Source of the DNA: Shewanella sp. c952
GTDB lineage: Bacteria; Pseudomonadota; Gammaproteobacteria; Enterobacterales; Shewanellaceae
Direction of reading: 5' to 3'
Assembly: GCF_019654975.1 (NCBI RefSeq)
Contig: NZ_BPEW01000002.1
Span: 62,001 to 126,000, forward strand
Length of the DNA: 64,000 nt
The notes beneath the pieces are model-generated. The model saw only the letters and a program-made list of their open reading frames with translations, was not told the DNA's origin and did no database searches. The translations under genes and the position numbers were made by a program. Positions 35,421 through 44,519 of this stretch are shown piece by piece; position 1 is the first letter of the stretch; the number at the start of each line of letters is the position of its first letter.

Positions 35421-37697
35421 TTAAATCTTGGCAATTTTGACGCCGGTGGTATGCAGGTTCATACCTGTCACCGGAGACGTAACGTGAGGAAGTAAGTTAC
35501 CGCAATGCACGCCTTTACCCGTTGCTCGCGCTAGCTCTTTGTTTTTAGAACCGCAGCCCATGTAGGCAAACACAGTATCTGGACGTATACCTGGCGTAAC
35601 CAAGGCATGCCCCTCTTCACTGCCAGTATCGTTGTAGATACGAATAGCATCACCGCTGGAGATACTCAGAAGTCCTGCTGTAATAGGGTGGATCCACACA
35701 GCATTGTCAGACATCAAGTTGGCAAGCATCGGCACATTTTGTGTAGCAGCATTGGTATGAACTGCCACCTTGCCTTGAATGAAAAACAGCTCATCGGCTT
35801 TTTTCATATTCACTTCTCGGTAGCGGATTACGCCGCGTCCTGGCGCCATCTTTTCGACTTTGTTAGAACTCAGTTCAATTTTACCCGACGGTGTCTTGAA
35901 GCTTAACTGGCTTGCATAGGTGCCATCTTCATCCAATGGCTTAGCATTGGGATAGCTCGCGCTGAACGCTTTGACCATTGCAGGTTCACGCAGCAATAAC
36001 GGCTTACCATAGCTAACCCAACCATCACTTTTTATCTTGTTTAGTAGCGGCGTATTCTTATCAACTTGAAATAGTTGCAGTGTTTCCATGTTCTGCCACG
36101 GGAAGAATTGACCTTGGCCTAACTTATCGGCTAGCTCTTTCCAAATCATCCAGCTTGGTTTGGTATTACCAATGGTTTCCACCACTTTCTGGCGCACATA
36201 GTAAGCTGGGTTCTTACCCGACTTATCGACAATCTCTTCATCACGCTCAAGGTAAGTCGATTCAGGGAGGAAGATATCGGCGTAAGCTGCACTTTCGCTA
36301 ATGTAGATATCGCAAGCGACCACAAAGTCGAGCTTTTGCATCGTTTTAACGATCCTTGCTCTGTCTGTCATGGTTTGCATTGGGTTGGTGCGGCTCATTA
36401 CCCAGCCGTGCAGTTGATAAGGCTTGGCGTCGAGTGTGGAGTCTAGAATAGTCTGGTAGATCCCGCCTGATGACCACAATAGTGAGTATTGCTCGTCAAC
36501 CATGTCGATGCGTTTTGCATCAATTTTTGGCATATCTTTTACGCCGGGTTTCGCCAACGTAGGCGCGACATTTTCTCCTGCAAATTTATTGTATTTGGAG
36601 GCTTTCTTGCCGAAGTACAAACCGCCTTTTCGCTCAATATTACCCACTAACACGTTGGCAGCATAAAGCGCTCGGCGCATTTCAAACTCTTCGGTAGTAA
36701 ATGAGGAGCGGTGACCAAAATCAACCAATACATGAGGGGCTGCAGCGGCATACTCGTGGGTGATGCGACGAATATCTTCTGCAGGCACATCACTGATAGA
36801 TTCAGCCCATTCAGGTGTATAAGCTTTAACTTCTTTGGCAAACTCAGCGAACCCTGTAACAAACTCAGCGACAAAGGCTTTGTCGTACAGATCATCTTCG
36901 ATAAGTGTATGACAAATGGCCAGTGCCACCGCAACATCGGTGCCGGGCTTGATGGCATACCACTCATCGGCTTTATCTGCCACAATCGAAAAGCGCGGCT
37001 CAAATACCACCAGCTTAGCGCCCTTTTCCATTTGTGCATTCATCATGCCTCTGGTTTCAGACATATTGATGCCTTCATAGAGGTTATGCCCAAAGTTGAT
37101 GATGTACTTAGAGTTGCTCAAATCACGCTTAATTTTACCGCCAAACATGGCCTTGGCTGCAACAACATAACCCGCTGGACAAGTAGATGCATGGGTAAAG
37201 GTATTAGGGCTGCCAAAGGCTTTAGCAAGGTGAAAAAGGTGACCAGAAAGAGAACCCGATTTTGACGAGAAAGCGACGGATTCGGCGCCGTGATCTGCTT
37301 TAATTCTATTAAGATTTTCAGCAATGGTTGCATAGGCTTCGTCCCATTCAATCTCTTGCCACTTCCCCTCTCCACGCTCACCAACACGCTTTAATGGCTT
37401 AACGATGCGTTGCTTATCGTAAAGTTGACTGTGACCTGCTCCGCCTCGAGCACAAACCGCACCACCATAAGACTTAGCATTTGCGTTACCCAATATCGAC
37501 ACGTTCTTGCCATTAACAATTCGTGCCGAGATAGGACAACGTGTGGAACACATTTCACAAATACTGGCAACGGACTCAGCGCTGCCCTTCAATGTTGATT
37601 CTCCAAAAGCGGCTAACGAGCCAGGTAAGCTTGCCAGTGCGCAGCCTGCTGTCGTTGCGCCAGCCCCTTTAATAAAGGTTCGCCGATCTAGTTTCAT
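35421..37697 (-). CDS. psrA: Polysulfide/thiosulfate reductase molybdopterin subunit PsrA
   Basis: 758 residues from the ATG at 37697 (GGGAG eight bases ahead; the frame start at 37718 adds seven residues before the signal). A twin-arginine signal (RRTFIKGAG) directs export of the folded enzyme. The N-terminus binds a [4Fe-4S] cluster through CEMCSTRC and a Cys in GGAVCARGG. HASTCPAG supplies the Mo-ligating cysteine. The rest is a DMSO-reductase-family catalytic subunit. Shewanella PsrABC (also called PhsABC) reduces thiosulfate and polysulfide to sulfide. It lies next to the ThsS/ThsR sensor genes, fitting thiosulfate as substrate. Confidence 0.93.
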   Translation of the reverse strand: MKLDRRTFIKGAGATTAGCALASLPGSLAAFGESTLKGSAESVASICEMCSTRCPISARIVNGKNVSILGNANAKSYGGAVCARGGAGHSQLYDKQRIVKPLKRVGERGEGKWQEIEWDEAYATIAENLNRIKADHGAESVAFSSKSGSLSGHLFHLAKAFGSPNTFTHASTCPAGYVVAAKAMFGGKIKRDLSNSKYIINFGHNLYEGINMSETRGMMNAQMEKGAKLVVFEPRFSIVADKADEWYAIKPGTDVAVALAICHTLIEDDLYDKAFVAEFVTGFAEFAKEVKAYTPEWAESISDVPAEDIRRITHEYAAAAPHVLVDFGHRSSFTTEEFEMRRALYAANVLVGNIERKGGLYFGKKASKYNKFAGENVAPTLAKPGVKDMPKIDAKRIDMVDEQYSLLWSSGGIYQTILDSTLDAKPYQLHGWVMSRTNPMQTMTDRARIVKTMQKLDFVVACDIYISESAAYADIFLPESTYLERDEEIVDKSGKNPAYYVRQKVVETIGNTKPSWMIWKELADKLGQGQFFPWQNMETLQLFQVDKNTPLLNKIKSDGWVSYGKPLLLREPAMVKAFSASYPNAKPLDEDGTYASQLSFKTPSGKIELSSNKVEKMAPGRGVIRYREVNMKKADELFFIQGKVAVHTNAATQNVPMLANLMSDNAVWIHPITAGLLSISSGDAIRIYNDTGSEEGHALVTPGIRPDTVFAYMGCGSKNKELARATGKGVHCGNLLPHVTSPVTGMNLHTTGVKIAKI

Positions 37698-37828
37698 GAT
37701 GATTCTCCCAGTAGACATTGGAACTCAGTGCTTTGCTGGGAACTTGCGGCCTTTCGTTAGCGTTTATGCTAGAAAATGGCTGCCGCCCCAAACTTTTCAC
37801 CATTGTCTGCTAGGAATTATCAGCTGAA

Positions 37829-37851
37829 TATTGTGGTAAACCACATATCGA
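37829..37851. promoter_or_regulatory. Palindromic operator candidate 1 upstream of psrA
   Basis: Contains TGTGGTAAACCACA (arms TGTGGT/ACCACA, 2-base centre), within TATTGTGGTAAACCACAT. The same 18 bases recur 95 bases further upstream. It lies about 130 bases before the psrA start. Probably bound by ThsR or a partner, which is inferred. Confidence 0.65.
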
Positions 37852-37869
37852 CATTTACATATTACGCTT

Positions 37870-37885
37870 TGTGAGTCGTTTCACA
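37870..37885. promoter_or_regulatory. CRP-type site upstream of psrA
   Basis: TGTGA-GTCGTT-TCACA is a perfect match to the CRP half-sites with six-base spacing. Shewanella uses CRP to activate many anaerobic respiration genes. It lies midway between the two palindromes. Confidence 0.7.
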
Positions 37886-37923
37886 GTTCAGTTTTCGTCC
37901 AACATAAACCGATAGAATATGTC

Positions 37924-37946
37924 TATTGTGGTAAACCACATTTCGA
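37924..37946. promoter_or_regulatory. Palindromic operator candidate 2 upstream of psrA
   Basis: Repeat of TATTGTGGTAAACCACAT followed by TTCGA (copy 1 has ATCGA). The distance between the copies is 95 bases, about nine helical turns, so bound proteins could sit on the same face of DNA. Confidence 0.65.
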
Positions 37947-38031
37947 TAAGCTTGCGATAAATTTAAGAAAAACCTTCCCAAAAAACGCTGTCAAACTGAT
38001 TACACTGTTGCGGAAATACAGAAAGTTCAGA

Positions 38032-38066
38032 GGAAAAGAAGCCGGCATATTTAACAGGCTTCTAAA
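38032..38066 (-). terminator. Terminator of thsS
   Basis: On the minus strand a stem AGAAGCC/GGCTTCT with a 13-base loop is followed by TTTT, about 50 bases after the thsS stop. It separates thsS from the psrA promoter. Confidence 0.6.
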
Positions 38067-38116
38067 AGTGTGAAATTTGAAGATACTGGTTTGGCGATAG
38101 GCAATAGAAACGTTAA

Positions 38117-39901
38117 TTACACTTCTACACTGCGCTCACTACCACGTTTTTTTAAGCTAATTTTGGCAACACAACCGACTTGCCCATCAATACGGTCATG
38201 AAGAGAGAATGCGCCATCGTGTTCATTGACTACTTCATTACAGATAGCTAAGCCTAAGCCCAAACCATCTTCCTTGGTGGTAAAGAAGGTAGCCATGACT
38301 GAATCTGAACTTTGTTCCAAACCACTACCGTTATCGATAACCAGTACGTCAACTTGAAACTCTTTAAAAACAAGTTCGATAACAATTTTTCCCTCAACTT
38401 CTGTTTGCGCTTCAGCAATGGCATCAATACTGTTTTTAGTCAGATTGATAAGTACCTGCAGCAATCCAACCCGATCAGCACTAATGAAGAAAGGCTCGCC
38501 TTTAATACGCTTGGTTATTTGAATCTCTCGGCGCTGAGACTCCAACTTTAACAAGGATATGCACTCATCAACTAAGCTGAGAATATTAACGTCACTCATT
38601 ACCGATTCACGTCGTTTCAGCAGGCTGCGGATCCGATGCACCACCTCTCCGGCTCGAGTCGACTGGCTGTGGATCTTTTGCAATAGCTCAATCATTGATG
38701 CGCTGTCACCTGCTTGCCCTCCCTCTAAGCGCATAATACCGCCTTCGCTGTAACTGGTAATCGCCGCAATCGGCTGATTAATTTCATGGGCTAAGCCAGC
38801 ACCAATCTCGCCAATAATTGAGGCGCTTTGTAGTCGTTCAAGAGCAATAGCTTGCTGTTTTAGCTGCCTTTCAGTAGCGATTAACGATTCACTTTTCTGG
38901 TGAAAGCGATACTCTATCCACAAGTGGTAAACCGTGGCGACCAGAAATACAAAAATGGCAAATATGCCCCAATGCCGATTATCTTTGAGCCAGTTTTCAA
39001 CGCTCTCCCAACGACTACCATCGCTAGCATGCACATGAAGTTCGCCAAAAAGTTGAATAACCGCTAATTGACTTATGGGGGATGTCCAGCCCATGAGTTG
39101 TGCTTTGATTGCAGCTGGATGCTCCGTTGGCAACTCCATTAACGCTTGAGTGATCTGTTTACTCAAACCAATATCAACACTTTCACTCGCAGCAAATGAC
39201 CAATTGGGATAAAGGCTGGTGCTACATTGACAATCAAAGCCATCTGGCCGACTTGGATTAAGAATACGATAGTCTGCCGCGTTGATAAGTCCGCGAGCTA
39301 TCATATCTTCAAAGGTACACAACGGCGTGATCGCCGCATCAACATTGCCATCTCGGACTTGATACAGAAGCGGATCGAGTGGGAAACCAAGAAACTTAAC
39401 TTCTTTAAAGTAATCTTCCGACTCCATCCCCAGTTTATGCATCAAGCCCACTGTTGCTTGATACCCGCCAAGAGCGTGGGGATCACTTGCCGCAATCACC
39501 TTGCCTTTTAGATCATAGAGAGTTCGATAGTCACTTTCCGCCTTAACGATAATGGCTGAACCGATGGCCGACGTGGCGCCGTTATGGCGCGCTGAACGCA
39601 TTGTTGCTAGCCAAGATAGCGGATACTGGTTTGATAGGTAGAGGTACTGCCCTGGGTTAGTAATAATAAACTGGATCTGTCCTAGCTCCATGGCCAAATT
39701 AAGCGCTTCAAAGTTACCCGGATAAACATGAAAGTCAGTGCCCGGTACTTGCTCATTTAGATATTCCATCATAGGTTGCCAACGCTCAATAGCTTGTTGG
39801 TTGCCCCAGTTAGACAATACGCCAACATAGAGTGATTGAGTTTGTCCCCAAACACTGGATGTACAACACAGTAGTAATAAACAGAATAAGGTCCGATACA
39901 C
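38117..39901 (-). CDS. thsS: Thiosulfate-sensing histidine kinase ThsS (TtrS-like)
   Basis: 594 residues. A signal peptide (1-19, ending VWG) is followed by a periplasmic PhnD/phosphonate-binding-like domain (about 22-290) with a CQC pair near 224 as in TtrS. Then come one membrane span (about 312-330), a coiled linker, the HisKA box with His372 in GLAHEINQPIAAI, and a HATPase domain with DNGSGL (about 523) and GLGLGLAI. ThsS/ThsR was described from Shewanella halifaxensis as a thiosulfate sensor next to the phs/psr genes, and this locus has that arrangement. Tetrathionate-sensing TtrS is the closest alternative, but no ttr genes are here. Confidence 0.88.
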   Translation of the reverse strand: MYRTLFCLLLLCCTSSVWGQTQSLYVGVLSNWGNQQAIERWQPMMEYLNEQVPGTDFHVYPGNFEALNLAMELGQIQFIITNPGQYLYLSNQYPLSWLATMRSARHNGATSAIGSAIIVKAESDYRTLYDLKGKVIAASDPHALGGYQATVGLMHKLGMESEDYFKEVKFLGFPLDPLLYQVRDGNVDAAITPLCTFEDMIARGLINAADYRILNPSRPDGFDCQCSTSLYPNWSFAASESVDIGLSKQITQALMELPTEHPAAIKAQLMGWTSPISQLAVIQLFGELHVHASDGSRWESVENWLKDNRHWGIFAIFVFLVATVYHLWIEYRFHQKSESLIATERQLKQQAIALERLQSASIIGEIGAGLAHEINQPIAAITSYSEGGIMRLEGGQAGDSASMIELLQKIHSQSTRAGEVVHRIRSLLKRRESVMSDVNILSLVDECISLLKLESQRREIQITKRIKGEPFFISADRVGLLQVLINLTKNSIDAIAEAQTEVEGKIVIELVFKEFQVDVLVIDNGSGLEQSSDSVMATFFTTKEDGLGLGLAICNEVVNEHDGAFSLHDRIDGQVGCVAKISLKKRGSERSVEV

Positions 39902-40058
39902 TCGATTAGCCTCGAATTAAACGCTGGCTCAAGTTTACGATAGGCTAATGTAGAGCCAACGTGATGGGTCTCATGCTTTGTAAAAAATATGTTCGCATTA
40001 AGTAAGGAACTGAGATATCTATCTACTAGATCCTAATAAAAGTGAAAGAGGAATACCC

Positions 40059-40667
40059 ATGCAAGCGTTGATTGGCGGCCCTGTCTACCTTGTCGATGAT
40101 GATGAAGCTATCGTTGATTCCATCACTTTTCTTATGGACGGATTTGGCTACAAGATTAAAAGTTTCAACTCTGGTAATGATTTTCTAGCCGGCATTGATC
40201 TTAGCCAGCCGGGCTGCGTGATCCTTGATGCCCGTATGCCAGGCCTTAGTGGACCACAAGTCCAGCAGCTACTTAGTGAAGCGAATAGCCCACTGTCGGT
40301 CATTTTTCTTACCGGCCACGGTGATGTGCCTATGGCTGTGGATGCCTTTAAAAATGGTGCTTTCGATTTCTTTCAAAAACCCGTTCAAGGCCAAGTGTTA
40401 TCGCAATCTATCTCAAAAGGTCTGCAAAACAGCGTTAATAAATATAATCGATTTACCGAACAACAGCTGATAACTCGTTTATCCGAGCGAGAATTGCAGA
40501 TCTTTAAGCTCATTGTTGCAGGCAATACCAATAAACAGATGTCTAGCTCACTTTGTGTGGCAATTAGAACCATTGAAGTGCACAGGTCAAAGTTGATGGA
40601 CAAGCTTGGTGCAGCAAATGTAGCTGAACTATTAAAGCTTGCCCCCTTAATTGAGCTTGAGGATTAG
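40059..40667 (+). CDS. thsR: Response regulator ThsR (FixJ/NarL type)
   Basis: 202 residues: a receiver domain with DDDE (12-16), phospho-acceptor Asp57 in GCVILDARMPG, Thr in FLTGHGD and Lys in FFQKPV. A LuxR-type helix-turn-helix follows, with LSERELQIFKLIVAGNTNKQ and RTIEVHRSKLMDKL. It should be phosphorylated by ThsS and activate psrABC. It is divergent from thsS, 157 bases apart. It overlaps the convergent hydrolase gene by four bases. Confidence 0.88.
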   Translation: MQALIGGPVYLVDDDEAIVDSITFLMDGFGYKIKSFNSGNDFLAGIDLSQPGCVILDARMPGLSGPQVQQLLSEANSPLSVIFLTGHGDVPMAVDAFKNGAFDFFQKPVQGQVLSQSISKGLQNSVNKYNRFTEQQLITRLSERELQIFKLIVAGNTNKQMSSSLCVAIRTIEVHRSKLMDKLGAANVAELLKLAPLIELED

Positions 40668-41572
40668 CGATTGAACTGACGGTACCAATCGCGAACTGTC
40701 GGAAAATGATCTTGTACAGCATCTTTATGGGTCAACATGCCAGCATGGTCATAGTCGTGCTTAAAACCATGTTTACGGCTGAGTAAAGTATAATCGACCT
40801 GTTGAATTTGGCACTCGCTAATCATCCGCTGTACATCACTAGGATTGCCTAAAACAGTATCGCCCTGCCCTGCAATAAACCAAGACTTAGGCCATTTTGC
40901 ATTTCTTGCTGCCTGACTGTAGCTAAAGCCATCGTCATGATCGATCCAATGCCCGCGAACCCAGTCGATACTTTGCAGCAATGAAGCCTGAGACTCATTA
41001 TCCATCCCCACCTTTAACTTATCAGCAGGAAGATATCCACGCTGCCAAGCTATAAAAGGTGCAAGTCGATTCCAGAACAGATCGACCTTCAACCACTTGC
41101 TCAGCGACTTAACTTCAATACGACGTTTGCTGCCAAAGGTCACCAGTGAAGCCACCGTTTGCTGTAAATTGTCATATCGAGCGATAGCACTGGCCATCAA
41201 CACCCCCCCCCATGAGTGACCGCACCAATGCACACTATCGGATTTTGGATGCAGAGAAAGAATGTACTGTTGGATCAGTGGCAATTGCTCTCTGATGACT
41301 TCACCTTGCCCGGCACTAAATCCTCGGCCAAGTTTCGGTGTACTGTGTCCTCGCCCAAGCGTGTCCAATACATAGACAACCACTCCTGCGTCAGCTAAAT
41401 AGCAGCCTAGCCCTTTACCTGATTCACTGTAAAAAACGCGCCCATTGGACATTGCGCCATGCAGCATCAATAACGGAGGTTTACTCATATCTGGGTTAGC
41501 TGGCAATAATTGCCTTAAATGCAGGTGGCCGTGGTTATAGGGCACAAAGAGAGATTTCTGTTGGGTTTTCAC
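40664..41572 (-). CDS. Alpha/beta hydrolase with a G9 tract at the active-site elbow
   Basis: 302 residues. The fold shows an oxyanion-hole HG (LLMLHGAMSNG, about 40), a nucleophile elbow GHSWGG (about 118), an acid in AGQGDTVLG (about 235) and a late His in DYDHAGML (about 275). The substrate is unknown; serine peptidase, lipase or esterase all fit. The codons for W-G-G-V after the nucleophile form nine consecutive G (41203-41211 as C9), a slippage-prone tract. It is convergent with thsR, with no obvious link to thiosulfate. Confidence 0.78.
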   Translation of the reverse strand: MKTQQKSLFVPYNHGHLHLRQLLPANPDMSKPPLLMLHGAMSNGRVFYSESGKGLGCYLADAGVVVYVLDTLGRGHSTPKLGRGFSAGQGEVIREQLPLIQQYILSLHPKSDSVHWCGHSWGGVLMASAIARYDNLQQTVASLVTFGSKRRIEVKSLSKWLKVDLFWNRLAPFIAWQRGYLPADKLKVGMDNESQASLLQSIDWVRGHWIDHDDGFSYSQAARNAKWPKSWFIAGQGDTVLGNPSDVQRMISECQIQQVDYTLLSRKHGFKHDYDHAGMLTHKDAVQDHFPTVRDWYRQFNR

Positions 41573-41735
41573 GCTGTAATGCTCAATTTTTTAACCTAAG
41601 TTACTGAGTTAACCACACAAAAACAAGAGTAATAACTCTAAAGAAAAGGCTGATACAAACAAATTCAGTAAGTTTCAAACAGCGAGGAAAAGGAACTACT
41701 AAATGGAACAGCAGCATAAGACACTTTTGAAACAA

Positions 41736-41770
41736 AAATAAAAAGACCCATAAAAGTGAATTTATAGGTC
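41736..41770 (-). terminator. Terminator of serB
   Basis: On the minus strand a ten-base stem GACCTATAAA/TTTATGGGTC (one T-G pair) is followed by T5, about 65 bases after the serB stop. Confidence 0.75.
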
Positions 41771-41834
41771 AGTAGATGACTAGCTTAATCGATGTTTACT
41801 ATAGAGCACGCTTACCTAGCGTGACTACTTCAGA

Positions 41835-42806
41835 CTATTTGAGCTGAAATAGATAGGGCAACACTTTAAGGTTTAGCTTATCAATATTAACGTCTGCAAC
41901 CACAGCAAGCTTTGGTTTAGCATGGTAAGCAATACCAAAGTCTGCAATATTGATCATTGGGATATCATTGGCGCCATCACCAATAGCAACACGTTGCCCC
42001 ATTGCTATTGACCACTGCTTAGCGCTACTTTCGACAGTATCAGCTTTAAACTGCGCATCAACCACCTGACCAGAAACCGTGCCGAGTAGCTTTCCTTCAG
42101 CAATATCTAACTCATTAGCAAAAGCGGCATCTAAATCGAGTAACTGTTTAAGGTGATTAACAAAAGGAGTAAAGCCACCAGAAGCCACTACTGTGCGCCA
42201 TTGATATTGCTTTAGCTCAGCTACCATTGCTGTCAATCCCGGCATTAACGGCAGTTTGGCACATAAACGTTGAATAATGTCAGCATCGGCGTTATTGAGT
42301 TTTGCCACTCTGGCACGCAGGCTCTCTTCAAAATCAAGCTCTCCCTGCATCGCTTGCTCTGTCACGGCAGCAACTGCTGCACCAACCCCAGCCATCTCAG
42401 CAAGTTCATCGATACATTCAATCTCTATCGCGGTAGAGTCCATATCCATCACTAACAGTCCCGGCTGATTTAACACTGGGGCATCAGCTTTAACCTGAAA
42501 TACTTCAACACACGACAAGGTCTTCAAAGCAGCAAAATTTAACGCTTCAGCCGCGCAGACTTCTATACAAGTCAGTTCGTTGTTACGGGTAATGAGCGCA
42601 AGGCTTAACTCTGTCGTATTACAAAGTAGCCAATCTTCTATAGCAGCAAGACCGCTATTATCAGAAAACAGGATCCGATAACGCAGTGACGTCGATGGAA
42701 ACTGAGTCTCGACATGCCGAGAAAATCTTTGTTCCCCAGTGCGGTAAGACATGCTACTTTCACTGTTTAACCATTCAAAAACAGTAGATTGACTCAAATT
42801 TTCCAT
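41835..42806 (-). CDS. serB: Phosphoserine phosphatase SerB
   Basis: 323 residues. A divergent N-terminal domain (about 1-105) precedes a HAD phosphatase with motif I MDMDSTAIEIECIDELA (nucleophile Asp about 119), motif II VVASGGFTPF (about 210) and motif III GDGANDIPMI (about 285). It performs the last step of serine synthesis. It is divergent from ytjB, the pairing known from enterobacteria. Confidence 0.95.
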   Translation of the reverse strand: MENLSQSTVFEWLNSESSMSYRTGEQRFSRHVETQFPSTSLRYRILFSDNSGLAAIEDWLLCNTTELSLALITRNNELTCIEVCAAEALNFAALKTLSCVEVFQVKADAPVLNQPGLLVMDMDSTAIEIECIDELAEMAGVGAAVAAVTEQAMQGELDFEESLRARVAKLNNADADIIQRLCAKLPLMPGLTAMVAELKQYQWRTVVASGGFTPFVNHLKQLLDLDAAFANELDIAEGKLLGTVSGQVVDAQFKADTVESSAKQWSIAMGQRVAIGDGANDIPMINIADFGIAYHAKPKLAVVADVNIDKLNLKVLPYLFQLK

Positions 42807-42884
42807 TAGTTATGCTTCTCCAACTACCGAGTACCGAGATAATCAATTATGATTAAGTAAGTACACTACAAATTAAGGATTTCA

Positions 42885-43589
42885 GTGTTTTATTTAAAAG
42901 GCCTAAAAAAGAGCCATCGAATAAGCAGGATATTACAGATCCTTATCGCTATCGCATTATTCATTGGTCTGGATCAGTTGTGGGAAACTAGCCTACTACA
43001 AGGGCAACAGCTTCTAAAGTCCCAAACCGAAAAGATGGCAAGATTATTAGTAGAGCAAACTGCCTATGGCGCCGCTCCAGCCCTGCAATTGGAAAATGAT
43101 GAGCAGTTGCAATGGCTTGCCACCGCATTAGTACTTGACCCTAAAGTGATGTCAGCCAGTATTTTCAGTGAAGATGGCGTTAGGCTGTCCTTCGCACAAA
43201 GTGTCACCCAAGAGGATTATGAAGCTGATTCCGAGGAGATGGTACAACTGCTTGCGCAATACCCTCCTTATGTTGAAGCTGTTTCGCAAGATGGACAGAA
43301 CTTGGGTTATGTAGAGGTCAGATTAGAGCCAAAGTACTTTTTTAATGAAATTAAAGAAGCGCACCAGATCAATATGGAACAGCAGCAGATGATGCTGATC
43401 ATTGCTGGGCTCATCGGTATGCTATTGTCACGCGCGTTATCGTTTAAACGTGCCGACTTTGACAGGCGCAAAGCTAAGATAAAGTTCAGACAACTGCTCA
43501 GCAAAAGAAATGCTAAACATCGACGTGAAGAACAAGAAAATCAAGCGGATGAAACACTCTCTGTAGAAGAGAAAGTGGATAAACCATAA
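42885..43589 (+). CDS. YtjB/AhpA-family inner membrane protein
   Basis: 234 residues from a GTG with AAGGA eight bases ahead. A first hydrophobic helix (about 17-32) is followed by a periplasmic domain (about 33-165), a second helix (about 166-184), and a highly charged tail rich in R, K and E. It matches the Smp/YtjB family found beside serB; the role is unclear. Confidence 0.8.
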   Translation: MFYLKGLKKSHRISRILQILIAIALFIGLDQLWETSLLQGQQLLKSQTEKMARLLVEQTAYGAAPALQLENDEQLQWLATALVLDPKVMSASIFSEDGVRLSFAQSVTQEDYEADSEEMVQLLAQYPPYVEAVSQDGQNLGYVEVRLEPKYFFNEIKEAHQINMEQQQMMLIIAGLIGMLLSRALSFKRADFDRRKAKIKFRQLLSKRNAKHRREEQENQADETLSVEEKVDKP

Positions 43590-43630
43590 ATTGTAATCGT
43601 AATACATTTCAGCACAAAACAAACAGCCAC

Positions 43631-43661
43631 AAAAAAGCGGACAAACAATGTCCGCTTTTTT
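43631..43661. terminator. Bidirectional terminator between ytjB and deoD
   Basis: Perfect stem AAAAAAGCGGACA/TGTCCGCTTTTTT with a five-base loop; A and T runs at both ends. Confidence 0.9.
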
Positions 43662-43705
43662 ATGACCTGTAAACCAGTGTTACTGGCTTACTGCAACAAT
43701 GCTCA

Positions 43706-44416
43706 TTAAAGAGTGATAGCTGCTTCTAGTGTCATTTCGATCATTTCGTTAAAGGTAGTTTGACGCTCGTCAGAAGAGGTCTTTTCACCAGTACGGATGT
43801 GATCAGATACAGTACAAACACATAATGCTTTAGCACCGAACTCAGCAGCAACGCCGTAAAGGCCTGCAGCTTCCATTTCGACACCTAAAATGTTCATTTT
43901 TTCCATAACGTCAAACATTTCTGGATCTGGAGTGTAGAAAAGATCAGCAGAGAAAACGTTACCAACGCGGAACTTAGTGCCTTTCTCTTCTGCAGCTTTA
44001 ACCACAGCGCTAAGTAGGCTGTAGTCAGCGATTGCTGCGAAATCTTGGCCTTTAAAACGTAGACGGTTAACTTGTGAATCAGTACATGCGCCCATACCAA
44101 TCAATACGTCGCGTACTTTAACGTCAGTGCTAACTGCACCACAAGTACCAACACGGATTAGGTTTTTAACGCCGTAATCTTTGATCAATTCAGTTGCGTA
44201 GATTGAGCAAGAAGGAATACCCATGCCTGAACCCATAACTGAGATGCGAACACCTTTGTATGTGCCAGTAAAACCTAGCATGTTACGAACGTCAGTAACT
44301 TGCTCAACGTTTTCTAGAAATGTTTCAGCAATGTATTTTGCACGTAGTGGATCGCCAGGAAATAGAACTGTATCGCCAAATGCACCGTCTACGGCATTAA
44401 TGTGTGGTGTAGCCAT
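43706..44416 (-). CDS. deoD: Purine nucleoside phosphorylase DeoD
   Basis: 236 residues, the hexameric trimer-of-dimers type, starting [30 protein letters not shown]. Phosphate and ribose contacts are visible in GDPLRA, GTCGAV and [11 protein letters not shown]. It cleaves purine (deoxy)nucleosides to base and sugar-1-phosphate. It lies 103 bases after deoB, the last gene of the deo series. Confidence 0.97.
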   Translation of the reverse strand: MATPHINAVDGAFGDTVLFPGDPLRAKYIAETFLENVEQVTDVRNMLGFTGTYKGVRISVMGSGMGIPSCSIYATELIKDYGVKNLIRVGTCGAVSTDVKVRDVLIGMGACTDSQVNRLRFKGQDFAAIADYSLLSAVVKAAEEKGTKFRVGNVFSADLFYTPDPEMFDVMEKMNILGVEMEAAGLYGVAAEFGAKALCVCTVSDHIRTGEKTSSDERQTTFNEMIEMTLEAAITL

Positions 44417-44519
44417 CAGAAAACCCCTATTTATATTTTTAGACCGTCGTTAATACTTGAGTCTTTGTATGCTAGCGGTCCAAAGTGAACCGCCAAATTT
44501 AAAAATTGTTTCGGTTTAA

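Noticed and set aside
36711..37265. 184-codon plus-strand ORF inside psrA
   Set aside because: It is the antisense shadow of psrA; psrA has all expected motifs.
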